Assembly (NCBI GenBank): GCA_965215345.1
Contig: CBDCDL010000002.1
Coordinates: 3,844,001 to 3,908,000, forward strand
Length of the DNA: 64,000 bases
DNA from: CATQHW01 sp965215345
Lineage (GTDB): Bacteria > Spirochaetota > Spirochaetia > SZUA-6 > Bin103
Direction of reading: 5' to 3'
Shown: piece after piece, positions 51,559 to 58,825 of the stretch
Position numbering within the stretch: position 1 is the first letter of the stretch
How the letters are laid out: every line of letters starts with the position of its first letter
The notes under the pieces: generated by a model
Told to the model about the DNA's origin: nothing
The model's database searches: none
The model's input: only the letters and a program-made list of their open reading frames with translations
Position numbers and translations under genes: made by a program

Positions 51559-52524
51559 ATGCGAGCCATTCAAATCACGGAGCCCGGGCGGTTCCGGGTC
51601 GTCGACACCCCGGAGCCCGAGGCAGGGCCGGGCGAGGTGCTGATCACCGTGCAGGCGTGCGTGACCTGCCCCCACTGGGACACCACGCTGTTCCGCGGCG
51701 TCGACATCTTCGAGCGGCCAGGCCACCCCAAGTACCCGATCCCGGTGGGCTACCCCGGCCACGAGGTGTCGGGCCGCGTCGAGGCGGTGGGACAGGGCGT
51801 CACGTCGCTGAAAGTGGGAGACCGCGTGGCCACCCTGAAGGCGGGGGGCGAGAGCAACCCCGGATTCTACAGCGAGCTCATCGCCCGGCCGGCGGACCTG
51901 GTCGTCCGCATCCCGGACAACACCTCGTTCGAGGCGGCGGCGTCGATGGAGATGGCCTTCCACATGTCGCCCTACGTGCATTCGCTCGGCGACGTGGCCG
52001 GCAAGCGGGTGGGCATCGTCGGCCTGGGGCCGGCCGGCATCATCGCGCTGCAGATGGTGCGGGCCCAGAGCGCCGGGGCCGTGGTGGCGATCGACGTGGT
52101 GCCGGAGCGGCTGGAGCTGGCGGGCACCCTGGGTGCGGACCAGGTGGTGCGCATCGAGCCGGGCACGCCGCCGGCGGAGCTGGAACGGGAGCCGCTTCAG
52201 GCCAGCATTGACTGCACCGGCGCGGCCGCGGGCATGCAAGTGGCGCTCGACCACACCGTCGACGGACCGGTGTCGCCGTTCGGCGTGATCCACGGTGAGG
52301 CGATCTACACGACCCGCCACTGGCGCAACCGCACGGCGATCGCACAGCGCGTGGCGCCGGCGGCGCCCGACGCTTCCTTCGTGACCGGGCTGTGGGCCGC
52401 GCGGAAGCTCAACACCGAGGTGCTGATCGGCGCCCGCCTGCCCTTCGAGCGTTACGACGAGGGGGTCCAGCTCCTGCTCGACAAACAGGCGCTGAAGGTG
52501 TGCTACCTGCCGCAGGGAATCTGA
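51559..52524 (+). CDS. Zinc-type MDR alcohol/polyol dehydrogenase
   Basis: The 321-aa medium-chain dehydrogenase has an N-terminal GroES-like domain with Tyr-Pro-Gly-His-Glu-Val-Ser-Gly-Arg-Val and the cofactor motif Gly-Ile-Val-Gly-Leu-Gly-Pro-Ala-Gly. The first Cys region reads Ala-Cys-Val-Thr-Cys-Pro-His-Trp-Asp instead of Cys-Gly-Ile-Cys-Gly-Ser-Asp. The four-Cys structural zinc lobe is not seen, so it is a short variant. It probably oxidises an alcohol or sugar alcohol. A 26-nt stretch near its 3' end is duplicated exactly 150 bp downstream. Confidence 0.75.
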   Translation: MRAIQITEPGRFRVVDTPEPEAGPGEVLITVQACVTCPHWDTTLFRGVDIFERPGHPKYPIPVGYPGHEVSGRVEAVGQGVTSLKVGDRVATLKAGGESNPGFYSELIARPADLVVRIPDNTSFEAAASMEMAFHMSPYVHSLGDVAGKRVGIVGLGPAGIIALQMVRAQSAGAVVAIDVVPERLELAGTLGADQVVRIEPGTPPAELEREPLQASIDCTGAAAGMQVALDHTVDGPVSPFGVIHGEAIYTTRHWRNRTAIAQRVAPAAPDASFVTGLWAARKLNTEVLIGARLPFERYDEGVQLLLDKQALKVCYLPQGI

Positions 52525-52557
52525 GCCAGAGCCTGAACAGGCCGGGCCTCGGAGAAA

Positions 52558-52583
52558 CTCAACACCGAGGTGCTGATCGGCGC
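52558..52583 (+). repeat. Duplicated 3' scrap of the dehydrogenase gene
   Basis: CTCAACACCGAGGTGCTGAT and the next 6 nt are identical to 52408-52433, exactly 150 bp upstream. It is a short tandem-type duplication past the stop codon and lies upstream of the toxin-antitoxin operator. Confidence 0.6.
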
Positions 52584-52602
52584 GCGCCGACGGTTCCAGG
52601 AT

Positions 52603-52628
52603 TGGTACAGTCGTACCATATGTGGTAC
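52603..52628 (+). promoter_or_regulatory. Three-half-site operator over the toxin start and -10
   Basis: TGGTAC (52603-52608), GTACCA (52613-52618) and TGGTAC (52623-52628) are spaced exactly 10 bp apart, forming two overlapping perfect palindromes. The probable -10 TACAGT (52606-52611) and the ATG (52620) lie inside. A dimeric XRE antitoxin is the expected binder, repressing its own operon. Binding is inferred. Confidence 0.65.
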
Positions 52629-53000
52629 ATTCCGGAAGTGAAGCCGCCCGGGAAGGCCATTGTGGCTCGGTTCTATCGGTCGCGCGGTGGTCGAGAGCCG
52701 GTTCGTGAGTGGCTCGGGGAACAGATCTTGGAGGACAGAAGACGCATCGGCGGGGATCTGATGAAGGTCGAGTTCGGTTGGCCGTGCGGTCCTCCGCTGT
52801 GCCGCTCGCTGTCGGCTTTTCCGGGTCTATACGAAGTCCGCAGCCGTCTGAAGAGCAGGCGCATCGCCCGGGTATTCTTCACCGTGTCGAACCAGAACAT
52901 GGTGCTTTTGCACGGCTTCATGAAGAAGAGCCAGGCAACACCAGTGAAGGAATTGAAACTCGCCGAGCGTCGGATGAAGGAGTACAACCGATATGGCTGA
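52620..53000 (+). CDS. HigB/RelE-superfamily toxin (Gp49-like)
   Basis: The 126-aa protein matches the phage-derived Gp49-like HigB family: Arg-Phe-Tyr-Arg-Ser-Arg-Gly-Gly-Arg-Glu-Pro-Val-Arg-Glu-Trp-Leu at the start of the domain, Leu-Tyr-Glu-Val-Arg-Ser-Arg in the middle and Leu-Leu-His-Gly-Phe-Met-Lys-Lys-Ser near the C-terminus. Such toxins cut mRNA on the ribosome. The toxin gene precedes the antitoxin, as in higBA operons, and overlaps it by 8 nt. The start ATG 52620 lies within the operator. Confidence 0.8.
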   Translation: MWYIPEVKPPGKAIVARFYRSRGGREPVREWLGEQILEDRRRIGGDLMKVEFGWPCGPPLCRSLSAFPGLYEVRSRLKSRRIARVFFTVSNQNMVLLHGFMKKSQATPVKELKLAERRMKEYNRYG

Positions 53001-53280
53001 CGAGAACCCGCACTTGGGATCGACGCTTGAGAGTCTGTTGAGAGACGATGGCACCTATGAAGACGCCAAGAACGACGCGGTCAAGTCGGTCCTTGCCTAC
53101 AAGCTGGAACAAGCGATGAAGGATCAGAACCTGTCCAAGGCGCGCATGGCCGAACGTATGGAGACCAGCCGCTCGCAACTCGACCGACTGCTCGATCCCG
53201 AGAACGAGGGTGTTACGCTGCATACGCTCAAGCGCGCCGCGGCTGCCGTGGGGATGCGTCTGGAGCTCGAACTCCGGTAA
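52993..53280 (+). CDS. HigA-like XRE antitoxin
   Basis: The 95-aa protein has a C-terminal XRE helix-turn-helix (about residues 45-85: Leu-Ser-Lys-Ala-Arg-Met-Ala-Glu-Arg-Met, then Ser-Arg-Ser-Gln-Leu-Asp-Arg-Leu-Leu). It is the expected neutraliser and autorepressor of the preceding toxin. ATG 52993 overlaps the toxin gene by 8 nt. Its likely target is the palindromic array at 52603-52628. Confidence 0.8.
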   Translation: MADENPHLGSTLESLLRDDGTYEDAKNDAVKSVLAYKLEQAMKDQNLSKARMAERMETSRSQLDRLLDPENEGVTLHTLKRAAAAVGMRLELELR

Positions 53281-53375
53281 TCCGCGCCCGTGGGCAGCCG
53301 CACGGCGCTCAACGCAGCCGGCGATCGCGCAGTCGGTTGCCGCGAAACGAGCTCATCGATCAGCGACTATCGGAC

Positions 53376-54821
53376 TCAGCGGAACTGGAAGGCGTAGAGC
53401 TTGGCGGAGCGCATGTCGAAGTGAAGGCGGATCGTCCGGCCGGCGTGGCTGCCGAGCGAGGGTGAGCCGTCCCAGGCCACGGCGTGGCGGACGTCGTTGA
53501 CCATCACGCGGCGGCAGCGCGCGAGCTCGAAGCCGGGGAGCGGCCGGCCGGCCTCGTCCTGTACCTCGACCTGGGCCTGCCCCATTGCGGCGACGTCGAT
53601 GTTCAACTCCAGCCGCTCGCCTGCGAAGCGGAGCGGCGGCGTGGTGAGCGTGCCGCCGGTGTAGGCGGCGTCGGCCGACACGAATCCGTCCAGGCGCTGC
53701 ACGACCAGCCCGATGCCGTTGCCGTAGCCGCGGTCGCGCCGCTCTTCGTCGCTGAGGGCTCGGAAGCCGCCGTGGGTCCACGGGCTGCCGGTGTACATCT
53801 GCAGGAACCGGTCGCCGCGGCGCAGGTGAGCGGGCGAGGCGTGGATGGTGCCGCCATCGAAGGTGCCGGGCAGGCCGCGGCCGATGTAGGGCCGCCGGTC
53901 GTAGCGCATCCAGTGGATGCTGTCGCGGCTGGCCGCGAACTGCGCGTCGTTGAGCCCGTCGTTGCGCACCGTGGTCTCGCCCTCGCCGAAGTGCTGGTAG
54001 GTCATCGGGAACATGAAGTAGGCGTCGTCCGCCTCGGTGTAGGGGAGCACGTCCGGGTGGTAGATGTCGGAGTCGGGCGGGTCGTGCTCGTCGGCGGCCA
54101 GCACGGTGCGGATGTCCTCTTCCGGCCACGGCGCGGTGAGGTCGTCCACCTCGATGCGGCCGATCGAGCGGCCCCGGCGCAGGATCTTCGGCGCAATCGC
54201 CGGAGGATCGCTGTCGACCGGGTCCACGAACGGGAACATCGGCGTGCCGTCGTCGGCGACCATGAGCTTCAGCCACGCCACGTAGCGGCCGATGCGGGCA
54301 TCCCAATACGCCTGCTTGGGCGTGTCCGGCTTCAGGGTGCTCACCAGCCGGTCGGGCATGTCCCAGGTGAGCCCGTCCGCCGAGGTGCCGACGCGGATGC
54401 CGGAGCCCAGCACCTGCTCGACCATCTTGTAGCGGTCGGCCTCGCCGCCGTTGGGGTCGATGAAGATGTAGGCGAGCTTGCACGCGGCGCGCACGATGTT
54501 GTTGCGCTTCGACCCGTCGTACTCGACCAGCCCCAGCTCCGGCTTCTCCCAGGCGATCCCGTCCCGCGATGTGGCGTAGCACAGGGACCACGGGCCGCCG
54601 GCCCACTGGTCGGCGCCACACGCGCTGTACCAGAGCTTGAACAGGCCGTCGTCCTCCAGGACGCAGCTCCAGCCGATGGAGAAGGCCTCCCACGGATGCT
54701 CGGAGACCAGCACCGGGCCGGGCAGCTTGACCGGCGGGTTGACGGTCAGCTCGACGTCGTGAGCCGTGTCGATGAAACGATGGTCGATGAAGAGCTGCTT
54801 GCGGTCGGCGACGTCCAGCAT
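53376..54821 (-). CDS. Five-bladed beta-propeller hydrolase-like protein (GH32-like), copy G
   Basis: The 481-aa intact copy is closest to the deleted copy F. It carries Leu-Cys-Tyr-Ala-Thr-Ser-Arg-Asp-Gly-Ile-Ala-Trp-Glu-Lys-Pro-Glu-Leu-Gly and Ile-His-Trp-Met-Arg-Tyr-Asp-Arg-Arg-Pro-Tyr. The C-terminal module ends Lys-Leu-Tyr-Ala-Phe-Gln-Phe. GGAG precedes ATG 54821. It is the last gene of a minus-strand unit with a sialidase-like protein (10-nt gap) and a sulfatase. Confidence 0.6.
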   Translation of the reverse strand: MLDVADRKQLFIDHRFIDTAHDVELTVNPPVKLPGPVLVSEHPWEAFSIGWSCVLEDDGLFKLWYSACGADQWAGGPWSLCYATSRDGIAWEKPELGLVEYDGSKRNNIVRAACKLAYIFIDPNGGEADRYKMVEQVLGSGIRVGTSADGLTWDMPDRLVSTLKPDTPKQAYWDARIGRYVAWLKLMVADDGTPMFPFVDPVDSDPPAIAPKILRRGRSIGRIEVDDLTAPWPEEDIRTVLAADEHDPPDSDIYHPDVLPYTEADDAYFMFPMTYQHFGEGETTVRNDGLNDAQFAASRDSIHWMRYDRRPYIGRGLPGTFDGGTIHASPAHLRRGDRFLQMYTGSPWTHGGFRALSDEERRDRGYGNGIGLVVQRLDGFVSADAAYTGGTLTTPPLRFAGERLELNIDVAAMGQAQVEVQDEAGRPLPGFELARCRRVMVNDVRHAVAWDGSPSLGSHAGRTIRLHFDMRSAKLYAFQFR

Positions 54822-54831
54822 GGTCGTACTC

Positions 54832-55929
54832 CTATCGGTCGGGTGGAATGAAGACGGTGGCGGCGATGTGGGTCTGCGGCCGCTCGGCGGTGCACCAGAA
54901 GTAGGTGGTCACCATCCGGCCGTCGGGGCGCTGGAACAGCCTGGGGTAGCCCAGGTCGGGGAAGCCGTTGGCCGACCGGAAGTCGTCGCGCAGCACCTGC
55001 GGCGCGCTCCAGGACGCTCCGCCGTCGCCGCTGTAGCGGGCCTGCATCTGGCGGTCGGTGCGGTTGCCGTAGGCCGCGCAGAGCCGGCCGTCGCTCATGC
55101 GCACCAGGGCCGGCGGGTTGCCGTTCCACTCGTTGGCGACCTCGGTGCGGGTGATCCGTGACAGGAACGACCACGTGGCCCCGTCGTCGGAGGAGTGGAA
55201 GCAGTCGATCCAGTTGTGGTCCGCCGACTTGCGTCGAGTCGCCGCAAGCAGGCGGGTGGCCGACAGCCGTACCGGCGCCGGCATCGCGGCGCGGTACGGA
55301 TCCGCCCACGGCACCGCCCAGGCGACGAACCGGAAGCTCACCCCGCCGTCGCCGGTGCGCGCCAGGAAGGTCTTCTCCTGCAGCGAGATGCCGAGCTCGT
55401 TCGGCTCCTTGCGGCGCCGCACGGTCAGGAACAGCGACAGCTCGCGCGGGCCGTCGACGATGTAGGCGGTGCGCGCCGTGAACTCCTTGCCCGCCAGCTC
55501 GGGATGGTCGAGCAGGCCCGTGAACGCGTGCGGCCCGTGCCAGGAGGCTCCCCGGTCGTCGGAGTGGAACCAGCGCGCCGCGCGGTTGCCGTGGTAGCCG
55601 GCGCCCTCGGCGCGGAGCACGAACCCCGCGCCCGAGAAGTCGAGCGCGCTCGCGAGCGGCCGCGCTTCAGCCGGGTTCAGGTTGCCCGCGAAGCCGGACG
55701 GCTGCCAGGTCGTCCACGACGCGCCGCCGTCGGTGCTGCGCGCCAGGTGCGACTCGAACGGCTGGTCGTACGTGCACTGATGGCCCTTGTCGGCCTGCAG
55801 GAAGGTGCCGCGCGTGAAGCCGATCAACAGCTCGTCTCCCCACTGCCAGGTGGGGCCGTTGCCGCCGTTGTTGGCGGGCGTCGCCGCCCAGAACTCCGGG
55901 TCGTGGTAGACGACGGCATGGTCTGTCAT
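54832..55929 (-). CDS. Sialidase-like (BNR/Asp-box) protein
   Basis: The 365-aa protein has Asp boxes Ser-Thr-Asp-Gly-Gly-Ala-Ser-Trp, Ser-Asp-Asp-Arg-Gly-Ala-Ser-Trp, Ser-Ser-Asp-Asp-Gly-Ala-Thr-Trp and Ser-Gly-Asp-Gly-Gly-Ala-Ser-Trp, spaced as in six-bladed sialidase-type propellers. GAGGAG precedes ATG 55929. No signal peptide. It lies between the sulfatase and propeller copy G. The exact sugar released is unknown. Confidence 0.7.
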   Translation of the reverse strand: MTDHAVVYHDPEFWAATPANNGGNGPTWQWGDELLIGFTRGTFLQADKGHQCTYDQPFESHLARSTDGGASWTTWQPSGFAGNLNPAEARPLASALDFSGAGFVLRAEGAGYHGNRAARWFHSDDRGASWHGPHAFTGLLDHPELAGKEFTARTAYIVDGPRELSLFLTVRRRKEPNELGISLQEKTFLARTGDGGVSFRFVAWAVPWADPYRAAMPAPVRLSATRLLAATRRKSADHNWIDCFHSSDDGATWSFLSRITRTEVANEWNGNPPALVRMSDGRLCAAYGNRTDRQMQARYSGDGGASWSAPQVLRDDFRSANGFPDLGYPRLFQRPDGRMVTTYFWCTAERPQTHIAATVFIPPDR

Positions 55930-55939
55930 GGGGTTCTCC

Positions 55940-57436
55940 TCAGTAGTACCGGCGTCCGAACGGCGAGTAGGCGGGGGGCGCCCGGCGGAAATGCGGCCGC
56001 TCGTCGGCGGCGGCCAGGCCGTCGCCGTCGAGCATCGCGTCGTCGCCGTTGCGGCGGCACCAGTCGATCAGCCAGGAGCGCAGCGAGCGGAGTTGGGACG
56101 CGGCGGGCTCGGAAGCCGATCCGGACAAGTCGCACAGCTCGTGCGGGTCGGCCTCCAGGTCGAACAGCTCCTCGACCGCGCCGTCCTGGTGGTAGAGGTA
56201 CTTCCAGCGGCGGTCGCGGACCATGTACTGCTGCCGCGGGGCGTCGTGGCACTGGGCGACCAGCGCCTCCCGCACCGGCCCGCCGCCGCGCAGCATCGCC
56301 GACAGGTCGAGGCCGTCGATCCCCGCCGGCACCGGCGCCCCGGCCGCCGCCAGCAGGGTCGGCATCAGGTCGTGCAGCCCTGCCAGCCCTTCCTCGCGGC
56401 GGCCTTCGGGCAGCGTCCCCGGCTGGCTGGCGATCAGCGGCACCCGCGCCGAGCCCTCGTAGAAGGTCTCCTTGAAGTAGTGTCCGAAGTCCCCGAGCAT
56501 CTCGCCGTGGTCGGCGGTGAACACCACCAGCGTGTCCTCGCGCAGGCCGCGCTGCTCCAGGAAGTCGAGCAACCGGCCGACCTGCAAGTCCTGGAACGTC
56601 ACCAGTCCGTAGTAGTGCGCCTTGATCGTGCGCTTCGCCTCCGGGGAGAGCGTGTTCCACTCGTACTCCGCCGGCCGGCTGGCCAACGCAGTCAGCCCGC
56701 GCGCCGCCAGCAGCTCGGTGCTGCCGACCGGATCCGGCATCTGCCGCGGGTCGTAGCGCGCGTCGAACGGCCGCGGCGGGTCGAAGGCGCTGTGCGGCTT
56801 GGGAAAGGAGGCGAACAGGAAGAACGGCCGGCTGCGGTCATCCTCCAGGTGCCGGTCCAGGTGATGGATGGCGCGGGTGGCCACCCAGGCGTCCACGTAG
56901 TGCTCGGGGGGCATCTGGCTGGCCGAGGCGAACACGTCGTTGTTGCCCAGGCCGTTGGCGCGCGAGAAGCCGCCCCAGCCGACCTCGTGCAGGTAGTCGA
57001 GGTAGTCCTCCAGGCCGCGCAGCCGTCCCTCCGGGTCCCACTTGCCCAGCGCCCGGCCCGATTCGGCCACCTCCGCCACCTGGAAGCCGTGCGTGACGCG
57101 CGGCTCGCCCGGCGGCGCGTAGGGCAGGTAGTGCAGCTTGCCGGTGGCGTAGGTACGGTAGCCGGCCGCGGCCAGCTCGGCCGCCAGCAGCGGGAAGCCG
57201 GGGAGGATGGCGCCCTCGTTGTTCTTGGTGCCCGTGCAGCGGTGCGGGTAGCAGCCGGTGGCGAGCGCCGCCCGTGCCGGGACGCAGATCGGCGCCGGGG
57301 TGTAGCAGGCGGCGCAGTTCACGCCGCTCTGCGCCAGCCGGTCCAGGGTGGGCGTGTCGGTCACGGGGTTGCCGTTGCAGGCCAGCGCGTCGGCGCGGAG
57401 CTGGTCGGCCATGATCAGCAGGATGTTCGTCGGCAT
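55940..57436 (-). CDS. Formylglycine-dependent sulfatase
   Basis: The 498-aa protein has Asp11 in Leu-Leu-Ile-Met-Ala-Asp-Gln and the catalytic Cys51-Val-Pro-Ala-Arg55. Further motifs are Ala-Thr-Gly-Lys-Leu-His and Val-Val-Phe-Thr-Ala-Asp-His-Gly-Glu-Met. No signal peptide. It follows two decayed permease genes and precedes the sialidase-like gene, so it probably acts on intracellular sulfated sugars whose own importer is now broken. It is a different subfamily from the 21932-23377 sulfatase. Confidence 0.88.
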   Translation of the reverse strand: MPTNILLIMADQLRADALACNGNPVTDTPTLDRLAQSGVNCAACYTPAPICVPARAALATGCYPHRCTGTKNNEGAILPGFPLLAAELAAAGYRTYATGKLHYLPYAPPGEPRVTHGFQVAEVAESGRALGKWDPEGRLRGLEDYLDYLHEVGWGGFSRANGLGNNDVFASASQMPPEHYVDAWVATRAIHHLDRHLEDDRSRPFFLFASFPKPHSAFDPPRPFDARYDPRQMPDPVGSTELLAARGLTALASRPAEYEWNTLSPEAKRTIKAHYYGLVTFQDLQVGRLLDFLEQRGLREDTLVVFTADHGEMLGDFGHYFKETFYEGSARVPLIASQPGTLPEGRREEGLAGLHDLMPTLLAAAGAPVPAGIDGLDLSAMLRGGGPVREALVAQCHDAPRQQYMVRDRRWKYLYHQDGAVEELFDLEADPHELCDLSGSASEPAASQLRSLRSWLIDWCRRNGDDAMLDGDGLAAADERPHFRRAPPAYSPFGRRYY

Positions 57437-57458
57437 GGGTTGTGGTTCCGGGGACAGC

Positions 57459-58195
57459 CTATCCCTTCAGCGACCCGAGTGTGAGCCCCTTGATGAAGTA
57501 TCGCTGCAGGAAGGGATAGGCGAGGGTGATCGGCAACACGGCCACCACCATGGTCGACAGCTTGATGCCCTCGGGGTTCTGCATCTGGTACGCCTCCGGG
57601 TCGCGCAGGAAGTCCTCGACTTCTCCCCCCTTGACCACCCGGACCAGCAGCGCGGGCAGCGTCATCAGCCCCGGCGAGTTGGTGAAGTACACGGAGTCGA
57701 ACCAGGCGTTCCATTGCGCGACCCCCTCGAACAGGGAGATGGAGGCCAGGATGGGCAAGGCCAGCGGCAGGTAGATGCGCACGAAGATCGTGAAGTAGCC
57801 GGCGCCGTCCATCTTGGCGGACTCCTCCAGCGAGTCGGGGATGTCGTCGAAGCCGGACATGAAGATGACCAGGTAGAAGAAGGCGAAGAGCTGCGGGATG
57901 ATGAACACCAGGAAGCTGTCGAGCAGCCCCAGGCGCCGGCCAGGTTCGGGTCGCGGAACACGACGCGGTAGTTGGTCAGCGTCCAACTTCTCGGCCAGAG
58001 AAAGGCCGGGCCGAACGGCAGGTTCGCGTTCAGCGAGTTGATCACGGTGTAGAAGAACGGATAGAGGACGGCGATGCAGAACGCCGTGATCGACGCGTAG
58101 ATCAGTGCGTCACCGGCGCGCTCGCCGCGGGCGCCGCGAACGCCGAACGCGGGTCGGCGGACGATGCCGATTCCGGAGCGCGCGTGGCCGGCCAT
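57459..58195 (-). pseudogene. LplC-type permease pseudogene (internal deletion and frameshift)
   Basis: The N-terminal frame (ATG 58193-58195) shows the first membrane segment and Ser-Trp-Thr-Leu-Thr-Asn-Tyr-Arg-Val-Val-Phe-Arg-Asp-Pro-Asn-Leu. It then breaks at about 57930. The other frame resumes at Gly-Leu-Leu-Asp-Ser-Phe-Leu-Val-Phe-Ile-Ile-Pro with the EAA loop Glu-Glu-Ser-Ala-Lys-Met-Asp-Gly-Ala, and ends Thr-Leu-Gly-Ser-Leu-Lys-Gly. About 70 residues (membrane segments 2-3) are missing. The start overlaps the preceding stop by one base (TGATG), so it was coupled to the other permease. Confidence 0.7.
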
Positions 58196-58765
58196 CAGAA
58201 CAGCGACTTCTCGGTCAGCCGCTTGCTCAGCTCGTTGGCGGCCAGCAGCAGTCCCAGGTTGAGCACGGACTTGAACAGGTTCACGGCGGTCGCGAACGAG
58301 AAGCGCAGGTTCTCCAGGCCGATCCGCAGCACGTAGGTGTCCAGAATGTCGGAGACGCCGCGGTTGCTCACGTTGCCGAGCACGTACACCTGGTCGAAGG
58401 TGTCGCCGTACCCGGACATGATCTTCCCGCTGTGATCCCGGCGCCCAGCAGGAGCTTGTTGAGCAGCCCGCGTGACGGGTTCAGCAGGTCGTAGATGATC
58501 CCGCCGATCACGACCCAGGAGATGAAATGGGGAAGATAGGAGATGGTCTGGCTGATGCGCTTGAACGCCATGACCCGGATCTCGTTCAGCAGGATCGCCA
58601 GGACCATCGGCGGCAGCGACAGGAACGCCAGCTTGAGCAGCGCGATGGCCACCGTGTTGCGCAGAACACGGAACGCGTTGGGGGCGCGGAAGAAGTCGAC
58701 GAAGTGCTCGAAGCCGGCGTGTGACGCCCAGGGGCTGGCCCAGTCGCTGACCCTATCCGCCATCC
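58195..58765 (-). pseudogene. LplB-type permease pseudogene (front and middle missing)
   Basis: The middle of the gene (about 58765-58430) encodes Phe-Arg-Val-Leu-Arg-Asn-Thr-Val-Ala-Ile-Ala-Leu-Leu-Lys and Leu-Pro-His-Phe-Ile-Ser-Trp-Val-Val-Ile-Gly-Gly-Ile. The end, in another frame, encodes Phe-Asp-Gln-Val-Tyr-Val-Leu-Gly-Asn, then Ile-Leu-Asp-Thr-Tyr-Val-Leu-Arg-Ile-Gly-Leu. The ~100 residues between, which include the EAA loop, are gone. The N-terminal ~90 residues are absent too. No binding protein is present, so this importer is dead. Confidence 0.7.
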
Positions 58766-58825
58766 GCGCGGCCGGCAAGCGGAGGCAGCCCGCCCGGCTC
58801 TTCGGCGCGGCCGGGCCCGCGCGTA

